From positions 1 through 45,484 of the forward strand of contig JAAAIG010000240.1 in the NCBI GenBank assembly GCA_015852425.1: a stretch of DNA of 45,484 bases, given 5' to 3'. Below, piece by piece: positions 10,563-22,332 of the stretch. The position numbers and the translations under genes are program-made. Source of the stretch: Gryganskiella cystojenkinii. Lineage: Eukaryota > Mortierellomycota > Mortierellomycetes > Mortierellales > Mortierellaceae. Within the stretch, counting starts at the first letter, position 1. The number at the start of each line of letters is the position of its first letter. Under the pieces are notes generated by a model, which was given only the letters and a program-made list of their open reading frames with translations, did no database searches and had not been told where the DNA came from.

Positions 10563-11013
10563 GGTTGGCGAATGGATTCGATGAGTGGTGGGAGGGAGAG
10601 ATTTAGATTCGAATGAATGAAAAAAAGTGATGAGGGCTAATAAAAAAAAACAAAGCGAACAGTGCGTTGGGATGGGAAAAAGAAGGCAGAGGTCGAGTGG
10701 GTCCCTTTTGTAGCAGAGAACTGCGCTTGGGAAGGGCCATTTTCATCAGTGAATTAGTAATAAGTCACGTGCTGTCGTGACTGCGGCACCTACCCTTGCT
10801 GGATCTCAAAAAGAGCTGTGCCGGCTTTAAAGCCAAAAAAAAAGAGTTTGAGGGTGATGACGAATACCTCATGGCATCTCCTGGAAGGAATTTGAATAGA
10901 TGTGAGTGAGATGTGACCTGGCGAGGATGAAGGGAACTTGCTCTCTTCTCTCTCGCTCTCTATCCCTTTCCAAAAAGACACACTCGCAATAAAACACTCC
11001 TCAAACATTCACC
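10563..11013. other. shared divergent promoter region of RPL10 and OTU1
   Basis: This 451-base spacer separates the start codons of uL16 (minus) and OTU1 (plus). It contains a CACGTG within an 18-base inverted repeat at 10764-10781, listed separately, and a purine-rich leader next to uL16. No other gene fits here. Confidence 0.65.
10764..10781. promoter_or_regulatory. E-box inside a short inverted repeat
   Basis: GTCACG (10764-10769) and CGTGAC (10776-10781) form an inverted repeat, and CACGTG occupies 10766-10771. In fungi CACGTG is bound by bHLH factors such as Cbf1. The site lies about 200 bases upstream of uL16 and 245 upstream of OTU1. Function is inferred only; CACGTG is not enriched in the window. 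Confidence 0.3.
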
Positions 11014-13385
11014 ATGAGACTCCGAATTAGACACAAGGACGGTCTTGCGACGCTCACCTCACTCACAGAACAATCCACCCTTCTAGACATGCATGTAAGA
11101 GCCTCATGATGTCTGCTTTGCGACTTGAAATTAGTCTCTGTGGATTAATCTTGCTGACAATGTCAATCTGATCATGTTTAATAGAATGAGATTGCTCGTG
11201 AAATCGGGACTCCAGTGACTCGTTTGGAGCGTAAGCTTTGGCTTTTCTTTTTTGTGATCCGTCGGAGAATGGTCGTCTTGCTTCGCCCAAAAAATCTAAT
11301 CTTTTTTTTTTGTATCATTGAAGTGAAATCAGGGTATCCTCCAAAGGCCCTTATAATCGACAACACCTCTGCTCAGAGCTCCCTTCAGAGCTTGGGGATC
11401 AAAGATGGCGAACAAATTATGACTTCAGAGAGACCAGACGGGTCCACATCGACCTTTGATTTTGGTTCAACTGGATCCACACTTGTTGCTCCTTCTATTA
11501 TCCCTACACCGACGACGACGACGACGTCCATACCTTCTCCAGCATTCCAACAGCCCAAACCCGTGAGTGGTTTGGCTTTCGGGTCACGCCCTGTTATTCC
11601 GATATCTGGAGGTAAATCTGCTTTCCAGGCGAAACCTACGGCTACAACTGGGAACGCTTTCGGTGGACTCTCTACAGTGGATGCCTCGTACAAACCAACA
11701 CCTGCAGCACCAACGCCTTCTTTCTCTGGATCCAGTAGCGGTATCGAAAGCGTCCGTGTGAGAGACCAAGGGCTTCTTGTGCTTCGAGTAAGTTGTTATC
11801 CTTAGACCTCGTACCATGAACAAAAATTGTCCTTATGCGCCTGATCTAATCGAGTCTCTCCTTGTTTGCTGCACTTTAAAATCGAACAGGAAGTAGCAGA
11901 CGACAACAGTTGCTTGTTCAACGCTATTGCCTATACTCTCGATCCATCGATGAAGACCAATATCGCAGGATTACGACAGATCGTGGCAAAGGCTATCGAA
12001 GCCAATCCAGACGAATATTCAGATGCAGTCCTAGGGTGAGTAATGCTCACGTATCGAGCCTACTATGGAGAAGGAAAATACAGCTTTGTGGATCACGCTA
12101 ACTTGATTTTTGTTGTCTGCAAAAAAATATATAGTCGGCCACGAAAGGATTATTGCGACTGGATCAGACGTGAGAACAGCTGGGGAGGGGCAATTGGTAA
12201 GCCAACAACGGGCCGCAGCAATCCTTTTTGAAACCTTGACCAATTTTTATATTTTTGTCTAACAAACCCTGATGGAATTTCTTATCCGGCATTTCTTACC
12301 CGTGTAAAATAGAACTGGCCATCTTCTCTGAACATTACAAGATTGGTAACATCGCAAATACATAATGCCGCCGCTTAGACCTGGACTCTTCAGCGAGAGT
12401 ATTGACATCAGCCTGTTTCTCTTTGGATTCCATGCTTTTCCTTCCTTTTACATAGAAATCGACAGTATCGATGTCTCAACCACGCGGGCTGATCGCTTCG
12501 GTGAGCGATCACTTTGTGTGCAATTTGTGCAGCTCAGATTTTTGCAAGGAAATGAATCTCATTGTTTTTCTTTTTCTTTTTTTTTCCCTCCTTTTTTCTT
12601 TTTTGGTTGGTCTTCCCTCCTCTCTTCCTGAACAAAAGGCGAAGGCAAGTTTAGTCAGCGCGCCTTGTTGATGTATAGGTAAGAAACAAGTGATGACTCT
12701 GTCTTTGTGAACATTTTTAGAACCTGAAAACAGACAAAAAAAGCACCACTGACATTGCTCATATACCGATCTGTTATCTATAGTGGCATCCGTAAGTCAA
12801 AGCGAGAGTGGCCATCGATTAAAGTTTGGATATAGGACGGTGTATATGATAGACAGGAAAGCTGATGGTTAATCCCTCTATGTTCCTTTCTTTTTAGACT
12901 ACGATGCTGTGGCGCTTACGCCAGGATTGGACATCCCTGCAGAGTGCGACCAAACTCAGTTCGATATGTCAACTTCGGACGAGATTTTTGCGGCCGGTAT
13001 TCAGCTTGCTGCTAAACTCAAACAGGTGAGTGCTATAGGCAAACAAGCACATAAGCATAGGGAGCAGCTTTTTCTTAATGCCATCACCACTACTATTGTT
13101 TTGATCAAATATCAAGTCGATTTACTGACCTTATATTTTAATTTTAAACAGGCGCATAAGTACACGGATCTGGCCACGTTTACACTTCGATGCTCTGTGT
13201 GTCAGGCCGGACTCAAGGGCGAAAAAGATGCCCAGCAGCATGCTCAACAGACTATGCACACATCTTTGTAAGTCTGACAGAAATGAAGTTTCATCCGCGA
13301 TGGGACATTGATAGGATCACAGCCCCACGGAACTGACCATTTTGCTTTCATTCTCTCATACTTTCACAGCGAGGAATACCACTAG
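11014..13385 (+). CDS. OTU1: OTU1/YOD1-type deubiquitinase
   Basis: Twelve exons (11014-11094, 11185-11230, 11324-11787, 11890-12035, 12135-12196, 12313-12345, 12456-12500, 12639-12678, 12784-12791, 12898-13025, 13152-13267, 13370-13385) give 394 residues. Residues 1-75 form the UBX-like domain (SGYPP motif) that in the family binds Cdc48/p97. A Pro/Thr-rich linker follows. The OTU domain starts near 195 with catalytic Asp202-Asn-Ser-Cys205 (DDNSC), and the active-site His is His309 in SGIHYD. A C-terminal C2H2 finger (Cys365, Cys368, His381, His387) is present, as in yeast Otu1 and human YOD1. The enzyme trims ubiquitin chains on Cdc48 substrates, including in ER-associated degradation. Exon 9 is only 8 nt and the His309 codon is split between exons 9 and 10. 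Confidence 0.92.
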
Positions 13386-13536
13386 ACCTGTATCACTAGA
13401 CCTATTTTTTCGTCAGCGATGTGCAAGAAATGCCCATAATATTTGTGCCAAGTATTGTAGAGAAATTTCAAAATGAAAATAACAAACTTATATGTAATTG
13501 CTAAATGTCAACGAAAATGGTTGCTTTTTTGCCTTT

Positions 13537-14773
13537 CTATGCCTTCTTCTTTTTGTCCTTGGCAGCGGCTGATGATGACGATGATGATGACCCCGCTCCC
13601 GCAGAAGAAGCAGACTTTTTCTCGACCAGCTGTCTTTCCCTCCATCCAAGGTAAAGGGGCAAGACTGTACTGACGGAGAGAATCGGCATAACCGCCGTCA
13701 GCACCAATCCAATTTTGACCTTTTTGAGCTGTCGACTCGACTGGATCATGTACGTGGCCGCGAGGATGTTGTTAAAGATCATGTCAGCACTGATCGAGGT
13801 CTGACAATGGTTATGCCACAGAGCCCGGTAGAGGACAATAGGTTTCATGATCGGAGAGAACAAGAATGGGAGCGAGTACATCGTGTGACTGACAAGGGCA
13901 ATCAAGGCCAAGATAAAGTAAAGTCTTGGAAGGGTCATGGTTGAGAAGCGCTTGTGAACCTCGGGATTAAACGTCATCAAAGAGGGGATGAGGAAGAAAA
14001 CATGGGTCGCGATCAGATTTCTAGTGAACGGCTTTGAGAACGAGGGGAGGAAAGGTGTGGCCAGGACACTGACTTCACCAAGAAGGATCAAGATTGCGAG
14101 GACAGTCGGGACGGATCGGACGTGGTGGCGCTTCTTGGGGACAGGGTCCAGTTGAGCGAGGAAAAGAGGTCCACCGACAGACATGCTTCCAAAGAATCCG
14201 AGGAGGACGAACCACCAAGTCGGGGTCCATGGACGAGCCTTCTTGGATTTGTCCTTCTTTTGTGCTTCACGTGCTTCTCTCAGGGTCTGACCCTCGACAG
14301 ACCAACAGGTCAGCGCAGTTCCTGTAAGGATCAACAATTGACTGGACCACCACCATTTTGGAAGAGTGTTTGTGACGATCGCGTAAGCCTGAACACTAAG
14401 TGACGAAGAAAAAAAGGCGAGGGTGAAACAACAAAAAGACTCTTGCTTAATACCATGTCGCATCACTGTCTTGCACAGTCTGCAAATTTTAATGAATCGG
14501 CACTTACAAGAGATCAGATTCAATGATGAACCGGTCGAGGTCACTACCGAGTTTCTCGTACTCGAGTTTGAACCAAGAAATGATGTAGAACCAGGTCGTA
14601 AAGAGCGAGCAGACGGCAATCAAGACATAAAATGCATTGCTGGCCGAGAGTCGCGTCCTGGAAATGCAGACGATGAGCGCGGCAATGACGGTCGTAAAAT
14701 AAATGGCAATAGATCCGACTGCCTTGTAGTAAAAAGTCGACTCGGGTTTGGTCGATGCTGTTGTTGAATCCAT
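13537..14773 (-). CDS. polytopic membrane protein, probably ER
   Basis: Two exons (14773-14508 and 14395-13537) join in phase 2 to 374 residues. About eight hydrophobic segments are spread from residue ~18 to ~335, among them YFTTVIAALIVCI, AFYVLIAVCSLFTTWFYII, WWFVLLGFFGS, VLAILILLGEV and LYFILALIALVSH. A basic loop (REAREAQKKDKSKKAR) is probably cytosolic. The C-terminus is Ser/Lys-rich and ends KKKKA, which satisfies the di-lysine KKxx rule for COPI retrieval to the ER if the tail is cytosolic. I do not recognise the family, so no activity is proposed. The start ATG sits after a purine-rich leader; there is no credible upstream in-frame ATG. Confidence 0.75.
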
Positions 14774-15583
14774 GGTTGGCTTCCTGAAGCGAAAAGGCCG
14801 ATTGAGGCAATGGAAAGTAATGTGAAGAGGGAAATGAGAAAAGAGAAGGGAGAAGAAGGGGTGAGAAACGGCTATCTTTGACAGCGACTTTTTTTTTTTT
14901 TTCAAAAATCAGAAATCGCGTCTCTTTTAACCTTTTTAGCTCCTTCGCGTTCATCCTCACTTTTTTTTTCTTCGCTGTTCGATGATCATTCCTCGGTCGA
15001 AGCCTTCCTCTTCCTTCACGCTCTCTTATATCGTACCAAAATCTACCTGTACCCTTACCTACAAGGAATTTCTTGCCATCATTGCTCAATTGCTCCTGGA
15101 AAACCATTGAACCGCTGCTGTGCACTGTGTTGATCTCTCTTCTCTCTACGAAAGGTTGTTGCACCAACAACCAAAAAAAAAAAAAAATCAAAAAATACAC
15201 AGCATCGCCATCCAAAGGAGAGTACCGCTGGATTTTCACCATCACATTGTCACACTTGAACACAGAAAAGCCAGCGAAAACAACAAAAGGCAAGGCATTC
15301 ATTGCTCACACGGGTCTTTGTTTGTGTTCGACTTGCTCGCCCAACCTCTCCTTCCTCACAGTCGTATTTCACACGCAAAAAGGGTTAGGTTCCGCTTTTT
15401 GGTCATTCACCTAACTTGACATCACTTTTTTTCAAACCTCGTCTCCATTCGTCCATTCCTCACAGCCTTCGCACATTCACTCGTGCATTCATTTCAAACT
15501 CCTTCCTTTTTTCACTTCTTATATCTCTTTCACAGACCGGGGAAAAAAAGGAAACTACGGAAAAAGGGACAGTCCTTGGTGCC
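14774..15583. other. divergent promoter region with poly(T)/poly(A) tracts
   Basis: This separates the minus-strand membrane protein gene from the plus-strand F-box gene. It contains homopolymer tracts (T run near 14889-14901, A run near 15174-15186) and a CT-rich leader before 15584. The frame of the F-box gene is open back to 15416 but only through a TTG, and the encoded sequence there is typical of leader DNA. No separate gene is visible. Confidence 0.55.
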
Positions 15584-18500
15584 ATGGTCGTTACTTCTTC
15601 GAAAACGATTTCCTTATCGTCGTCCACTTTCTCCTCCAAAAAAGATCTCACAAAAAGATCCGCGACTGAACGCGCCTTGGCCATCCCCGAGATCCTCGAG
15701 CGCATCCTTTCCTTCCTCCCTGGCAAGAGTCGCGATCAAATCGGGACGCTCGTCTGCAAGGGCTGGCATTCTCTCCTTTGCTGTCAACATCACGAGAATC
15801 ATCATCGTTACCCTCGTCACCTTTATTACTCTCAGCAATCCAAGGACTGGCGTTCGGCTCGCGAGAATTACGGTTATGCGCATGACAAGACCTCGGCCAT
15901 AGGATCTGCTCGCGGTGGGTCACTCTTCGATGTTAGATTTGGGTGTTGGACAGATCAGCGGGAGGGCTGCCCTAAATTTGAACAACCCGATATCCCGCCA
16001 TCGCCCAAGAGCGCTCGAAAGCGTGATCAACCGCCGTGGCTGCGTCGTCCTCAGGATTCGCCACCAGCTTATCCGATCAAACCGTGTATCTTGCAATCCT
16101 CTCAATGGACCACGCACCTAGGCCCGGCTCAATGGCAGTACCGTAACGACTGGGGACATTTTAGGCTTGGTAACAGACTTTCGATCGGTGGAAACACACG
16201 CAGGGTCCCGATTAATCCAGTGGCGCCTAAAATCTCTTGGATGGACTATCTCGATGGACTCGGCGCCCTAGAGATCACGCTGACGGGAGAGAACAGCTGT
16301 CTGGGTGAGAGCGGACCTATGACTGTGGAGACCTCTGAGGATCGATGGGTCGCTCGGAAGGAACTGTTGTCGACCCTCAGGTACCTCTCGAGGACCGATC
16401 ACTACCGCTCCTCACCCTCAAATTCTGGATACCAACCTCGGGAACAATTGGCTCTACTGGAACTTGAAGTCTGTTACATGGATTTAACTTATCCAGTCAC
16501 GACTCGGAATCCAGGCGACATGATGTATATCCCTTGGGGCGGCATCCTCCCACCAGAAAGTTGGCCCGGGGATTATATGCAGAAACCGATTATACCAGGG
16601 GACGACTACGACATGTTTTTAAGACCCTTGACTTCGATCCCGGGTGTGGCACAACATCTTCGAAAACTGGCACTTAAACATGTCATGATCTGGCCAAGAA
16701 ATCCTCAAAGGAAGCGTCGTAAGGGTCGTCGAAGCCAACGTCGCAAAAAAGGTCAAGAGGAGTTTGGAGACGACGAGGGACTCTTTCCAATCGGTCCCAT
16801 TCTCAAAACTTGTCGGCAGTTAGAAGAGTTAACGATCGAAGTGGACCCAAATTGTACCAAGGTCGGTCGAGACTCGGAATGGCCAGACGATTGGGTCAGA
16901 CCCAAGCTGACCGTGGTCCTTTTCATCGAAGGTGCGGTCGATGAAGAGTCAAACGAGGATCTACCGGATTATGCGGAGTTGAACGATGACGAGATTACTC
17001 CCGAGGACGAGACTCCCAGTCCAGACGCTCGTGGGTCTCCAGAGGACGTCCTGTCCGGGTTAAAATTGAAAAAGCTTCGCCTCAAGGATGTCCGTCTCCC
17101 GGAAGTGGTCTTCCACTCGCTCCTACGGGCGGCCCCCAACCTCTCGGATATTTGGATTCAGGCCCCTGCAGTCGATAATCCTCTTACCGCTGGCAATGTG
17201 GCCACAACCGCGGCGAGTCAACATGTCTTGCAAAACGATCTCAGTCCGTATTTCACTTGTGATCAAATTGAGCAGTTCCGAGACCTCGGTGCTCTGTTTC
17301 CTCAACTTGCCAGGGTCCATTTCGGACGGACGGGTCACAGGAATAGTTCGGCCCAGGTTCGGTCGATTATCAAGGCTTTTCCTCATGCGAGTCGTTGGGC
17401 GTTGAGTTGGAGGGATCTCGGGAACGGTGTTCTCGAGAACTTGAACCGGATCGTAGCCAAGAGCAGTTTCGTCTCGAGCAGGACCGACTCTGGAACCTAT
17501 GGTAGCGACAGCGGAGGTAGCGATATACAGGTTCTTTCACGGACCCCAGGACTCTACAGTAACTTTCTGACCTCGCTCGAGATCGTTCCGGCTTTAGAGT
17601 GGACGCCACAATGGGGTGATGAGCTTCATATCTTCCTCTGCGAGGCTTGGCATTTAGAGTACCTTCGAGCTGGGTCCATCGGTTACTTTATCGACAACAT
17701 GGACCTGAATAATCTTCTCTCACCAACAGGGTCGCCTCCCTATGGACAGGAACGACACTCTGAGAATAATGACGTTAACACCGCAGAGGACGATGAGAAT
17801 GGCGGCGATTTCGACCGTCGTATGAGCACCTCAGACGCCGTCGGTGGTAATGGTGGTTCTAAGGCCGTCTGGGCCTGTCGAAAGTTGAAGCACTTGCAGC
17901 TAGAGCTGATCGGTCGTCGAAAACTAAGATCCATGAAATACAACCTTTCCCGTCGTCGGTTATCCTGCGCGTCTTCGAGTCACACCACAGACGTGGTAAT
18001 GTCTACGTTTCCAAGCTGGCGAAATGCACTCCGATTACTAATCGCGAACCCGGATGTGGATCTACATGACAATGGTGACTTGGTCTCTCGGATCCTTTTT
18101 GGGTACCTGGCCCGGTTTTGTCCTCGTTTGGAGGATTTGACGTTCAAATGTTACAAGACGTCTTTGGCGCTTCGTGGCGGGTTCACGCTCTTGACCGAGA
18201 TCCCGACTTTGCGAAGGATGACAATCATTCAGATGACGACCAAGTTTCAGGAACGCGATGTCTTACCCTGGGCGATCAAATCTTTGTCCTCCTCGGATCT
18301 GGTGGTCAAGAACATTAGTAAAGCAACAGCTTTTAGTTTTGATCGACCGAGTCGGATCATGGAAAAGACCACCAGGATTGCTTGGCGATGGCTTTATCAA
18401 CAAGAGATGAAAAAAATTCGCAAGGAAAGCGAGTTCGAGATCAAAGCGGCCGATACCGCTGCTGCCGCAGCTACCGCTACACTCTTTGAACAAGACCCTC

Positions 18501-18814
18501 GAATCGCAAACAAGACTTTTACGAACAAGAAGGGAGCCCAGTGGATGTGTACCGTGACCAAAGACGATTACAGGGATCTTGGTTATCTCCGCGATGTTGT
18601 TCGCGTCCTCACTGATCTTGTCGAGCCAGCAAAGTTGTCTTCTGCAGCATTGTCCTCCAGCACCGCCAGGACTACCTGGCCAGATTTGCTCCGCCTGAGG
18701 TTCATTCAAACACTTGAAAAGTATAAGAGCACGTCCGTCCGCCCGCTGTTGAAGAAACATCGACCCGAACTCGACTTTGAATATGAGAGCTGGAACCATG
18801 ACGAGAGACAATGA
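15584..18814 (+). CDS. F-box protein with long LRR-like C-terminal region
   Basis: An intronless frame encodes 1076 residues from an ATG in a good context (GCCATGG). The F-box is at residues 31-65 (ALAIPEILERILSFLPGKSR...VCKGWHSL), with the usual P-E-I-L and V-C-K-x-W positions. Most of the rest contains scattered leucine-rich segments (LKLKKLRLKDVRLPEVV, LEYLRAG, LKHLQLELIG, LEDLTFKCYKTSLALRGG), suggesting degenerate leucine-rich repeats. A basic patch at about residues 370-388 (RKRRKGRRSQRRKKGQ) may be a nuclear signal. F-box proteins bring substrates to SCF ubiquitin ligases through Skp1; the target cannot be read here. Such intronless F-box/LRR genes occur as large families in Mortierella-like fungi. 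Confidence 0.85.
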   Translation: MVVTSSKTISLSSSTFSSKKDLTKRSATERALAIPEILERILSFLPGKSRDQIGTLVCKGWHSLLCCQHHENHHRYPRHLYYSQQSKDWRSARENYGYAHDKTSAIGSARGGSLFDVRFGCWTDQREGCPKFEQPDIPPSPKSARKRDQPPWLRRPQDSPPAYPIKPCILQSSQWTTHLGPAQWQYRNDWGHFRLGNRLSIGGNTRRVPINPVAPKISWMDYLDGLGALEITLTGENSCLGESGPMTVETSEDRWVARKELLSTLRYLSRTDHYRSSPSNSGYQPREQLALLELEVCYMDLTYPVTTRNPGDMMYIPWGGILPPESWPGDYMQKPIIPGDDYDMFLRPLTSIPGVAQHLRKLALKHVMIWPRNPQRKRRKGRRSQRRKKGQEEFGDDEGLFPIGPILKTCRQLEELTIEVDPNCTKVGRDSEWPDDWVRPKLTVVLFIEGAVDEESNEDLPDYAELNDDEITPEDETPSPDARGSPEDVLSGLKLKKLRLKDVRLPEVVFHSLLRAAPNLSDIWIQAPAVDNPLTAGNVATTAASQHVLQNDLSPYFTCDQIEQFRDLGALFPQLARVHFGRTGHRNSSAQVRSIIKAFPHASRWALSWRDLGNGVLENLNRIVAKSSFVSSRTDSGTYGSDSGGSDIQVLSRTPGLYSNFLTSLEIVPALEWTPQWGDELHIFLCEAWHLEYLRAGSIGYFIDNMDLNNLLSPTGSPPYGQERHSENNDVNTAEDDENGGDFDRRMSTSDAVGGNGGSKAVWACRKLKHLQLELIGRRKLRSMKYNLSRRRLSCASSSHTTDVVMSTFPSWRNALRLLIANPDVDLHDNGDLVSRILFGYLARFCPRLEDLTFKCYKTSLALRGGFTLLTEIPTLRRMTIIQMTTKFQERDVLPWAIKSLSSSDLVVKNISKATAFSFDRPSRIMEKTTRIAWRWLYQQEMKKIRKESEFEIKAADTAAAAATATLFEQDPRIANKTFTNKKGAQWMCTVTKDDYRDLGYLRDVVRVLTDLVEPAKLSSAALSSSTARTTWPDLLRLRFIQTLEKYKSTSVRPLLKKHRPELDFEYESWNHDERQ

Positions 18815-19026
18815 AGCGTCCCAAACTCCCCCTATCATATTTAATTTGGATAGTCCACATAAAAGAAGGAGTAAACGAATAGCCATATATGATCGTCTAA
18901 TACGAAAGCTATTCTTTTTATTTGGGGAAGGGGGGTTCTTTTCTTTCTCTCCAATCGGCACCTTGTCTCATCAATATCGCTGTCCATTATATCCTATCAT
19001 AGAAGAAAACTGCGTATTGTATCATC

Positions 19027-21923
19027 TCACGGGAACTGGCTAAACTCGCCTTGATCTTCTATCGTCTTTCCATTATGCACAAACGAGACATGGTATCTCA
19101 TCCTCACAGGTTCAGAGCCATGGCCCGGCGGACAACGAATCATCATTGACTGGGTCACGGACCGCTTCGAAAATGCGGGAACAACCTGGGCTGATTGCGG
19201 GTCCAGTTTGAGTTGTAACGTTTTCGGGACCGCAATCCTCAAGGTCAATGCTGAAAGTGGACTATTCAGCTGGTTTGAGAAAGAAGCCAAGATAGCATAC
19301 TGCTTCTCGCCATGCGCGCCGGCTTCTTTCTTCCAGTGAATATCCAAGTCAATCTGGAATCCGTTTTTGCTAAGGAGTACCGCTGACCGTGGGAAAAAAA
19401 ATGAAAACACCATCGCATGTTAGCTTGCGCACTATCGACAACAACAACCATTGATTTCACAGTAAATCGCCCGCCAGTGCTATCGCCAAATACACGAGTC
19501 CTTACCTGCAGTAGGGGCAGAGCTCTCAGTGGGCCCTTCTCCAGTATTGGACACAAACTCAAACTCATCTAGACCTCCCAATGTAGGTGAAGCAACAGCT
19601 GCGGGTGGTGAGGATGTTGCAGGCTGAGACAATCGCTGCTGGGACGCATTAGAATTGACGGTGGTGGTGGTCGACGAACCCACGGAGACCGGGTTGACAC
19701 TCGTGACAGGCGAAGAAAAGATGTTGTAAGGGATCGCACCGCCTAGATAAGAGACCGACGTCAAGAAAGTGTAAGGACGTAATTACATTTTAAAATAATT
19801 TGATCCGCATCGTCATAACCAATCAAAACGATAAAACGCACCTGTGACGGAGGTCGGTGTGCTGGGAGCACTGCTAAGAGAAGACGAGGACTGCCCCAAA
19901 CTGATCGATCCTGCAGCGCCCCACGCCGGTGGAGGTGGTGTATCCTGGAAGCTCAAGTTCATAAGATCGTCCATGAGGCTGCCAGTGGTCTTTGGCGTGC
20001 TGGCAGAGGAACTGTCGGAGCCGTCATCGATAAGGTCAATGAGGGAGGTCTGCTTAGGAGTGGACGCGGATCCTCCATTTCTGCCATGCCGAGTGTTGGA
20101 GCTGGAGGTTTCGGGTTCCTCCTCGCTTGGTAACTCGACCTTGACAAGATTGCCCTTCTTGACTTCCGCGTACTGTTCAATGACATTGTTCAAGAGCTCA
20201 TTCAACTTCAGGAGTTTGTCTATATCAAAAGAGCACGAATTCGAATAACCTCGTTAGTGTCTTCCATCAAGAGGATCGTAATCCTGTGTATATGCATGTA
20301 CGCAAGTTGCGCTGCTTACCCGTGTTGTCTGGGTCCTTGTCCTCCGTGATAATCGACTCCACTTTAGGTTTCGCAGCTTTGCATGTTGCCAAGAGTTCCT
20401 ATGCCATGGGAGTCAAAAAAAAAATATTCTAGATTAGGCATGCTGTTTTATGACCCGTCAAAAATGTAATGCCTTGCCTGAATCATATATATATCTCACC
20501 TCAAAGATATCGCCACGTCCAATAATCTCTCCCGGTTTGACATCGTTCAGCATCTCAGTCAGGAGTGTAGCCTTTTGAATCAACTTTTCCAACTCTGCAG
20601 AGGCCTGCTCGGCATAATCTGGTTTTTGCTCTTGCTCCTATATTTTTCCCATTGGGGCAGAATATAAAAAGTGCTCTATTTTAGAACAGGAACGGATTTC
20701 AGTCGGAAGTAATGAGACATAAGTCAGTGTAGATCCTTACATATCCAGTCATTTTTTTGACCAGTTCGTTCGCTGCTCGGACATCCTCTGGTCGCCCACG
20801 ACGAATCAACTCTTGCAGTTTCTGGGTCGAAAAAAAGGGTGTGAATTAGTCGCAAAAATCTTGGTCTACTGTTCCAATTCGATTTAAAAAACACAACATA
20901 CTGCTGCCTGTGCAACTCGGTCCTCTTCTTCCAGTTCCGAAGCCGATTTTAGAGTCTAATTGGAGATAGATTACAAATATGATTAGTACCCGAACCTAGC
21001 CATTAACCCAGCAAGTAATATAATGCGAGTCAAAACGTACGGCGACAGGATTGAGGACAGCCGCTGTCGATTTCTTCATGGGCGGGAATCGATAACCCTT
21101 GAACGCCAACAATCGATGCATGTCCCGGATGTGGATCAGATCTTCTTTGTACCGGGAAGTTTTGCATAGGGTATGGTACCATTCCTGGATCAATTCCAGG
21201 ACACGGTTCTGAACAGGTGTGGGGACAGTCAAGGGACGCTCAGGGAAACGACGGACCAAAGAGTTGAGAAAATCCTTCGTGGCGATCTGGAGATGGAATG
21301 GGTATCCGCAGTTCTTGACACAGTTATCGAGGAGCTAAAAAATAAAATATTGACCGGGAAACAAAAAAGAGTTGAAAATGTGTTCTGTTGAGTTGGTGAC
21401 AAATAGTCAGCCTTTTTGCCTTGTCGAGATGTATATCCTTACTGTCAGGGCCAACATGCCAACGTGCATGTTCTTGTGGTTGACCAGACGAGCGATATAG
21501 ATGGCAGCCTCTCGAGGTCTATTTTATGATTAATTGGAGCGGGAACATATTATTTTTTGTTAAATTCATTAATTTTTTTTTCTCGCGTTTTCAGGAACCC
21601 AAAGTAAGAGAGCAGTTTTGGTCTGTGTCGACTGTACGTGTTTTGCTGCTTTTCTTTGATGACATCGCAAATCTCCAAGTTGAGGGCCATGTCAGGTTCG
21701 AATCGATGCGGGTCGCATGCTCGCTCTACAAAAAGAATTTGATTTTGGGTAATTCAATTGAAGTCATGTAGGGACAGATGGCACAAAAGGGTTAGAAAGA
21801 GTAAAGATGGGAAGAGATGAGCGATTGTCTGTTTTATTAGAACGTGAGTGGTGAAGAGAAAACAGCATTACCTATGTAAGCCTCAAGGACAGACTTTTGT
21901 CTCCTTGGCGAACCGTAATTCAT
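19027..21923 (-). CDS. GGA-family Arf-binding clathrin adaptor
   Basis: Eleven exons (21923-21872, 21725-21638, 21518-21443, 21334-21041, 20955-20902, 20821-20741, 20637-20500, 20398-20320, 20219-19842, 19742-19506, 19382-19027) encode 610 residues. The order is VHS (about 10-150, with NTPREAAIYIARLVNHKN and LLDNCVKNCG), GAT (about 172-300, with LIRRGRPEDVRAANELVKKM), a flexible hinge holding a clathrin-box motif LIDLI (about 347-351), and a C-terminal gamma-ear domain (about 492-610). This is the full architecture of GGA proteins, which are recruited to the trans-Golgi by Arf-GTP, bind cargo and ubiquitin through VHS/GAT and load clathrin carriers to endosomes. The length is close to yeast Gga1/Gga2. 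Confidence 0.93.
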
Positions 21924-22332
21924 TGTCGGGGATCGCTTTACAAAGGCTGAAAGAGACTTTGAAAGAGGGGAATAGTAAAGGTGATGAATGCAAAGAGCCG
22001 AAGGAGTGTCGATGGAACAATAAACCCGCCAAGGGCGGCGAACACATATTCCGCCCTTTTGGGAACACAGCCCCAATCCACGATGTCATTGAGACATTCC
22101 GCCACGAGCTTGCAGCACGTGACTCGGATCGAGAGGAAGAACAATTTTTTTTTATACCTGCACCTCCTCCACTTCGTCTTTAACGCTTTCGGCTTTTTCA
22201 TTACTCTTTCAAACATCTAATTCATCTAATTACTTTATAAAAAGGACGAAACGCGTAGTCAACAACATCAGTCACGCACCACAGTAAAAACTCAACACAA
22301 AAGGAAAGGAAAAAAACCCCCCCTTGTTCGAA
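21924..22332. other. shared divergent promoter of the GGA and HD-domain genes
   Basis: This 409-base spacer lies between two divergent start codons. It contains one CACGTG (22116-22121), an ATTTTTTTTTAT tract and a C-rich run (22315-22323) immediately before the HD-domain gene. No gene is visible inside it. Confidence 0.55.

Noticed and set aside
15416..15583. N-terminal extension of the F-box protein
   Set aside because: The open frame begins at a TTG and covers a CT-rich leader; the ATG at 15584 has a strong context and precedes the F-box at a usual distance.
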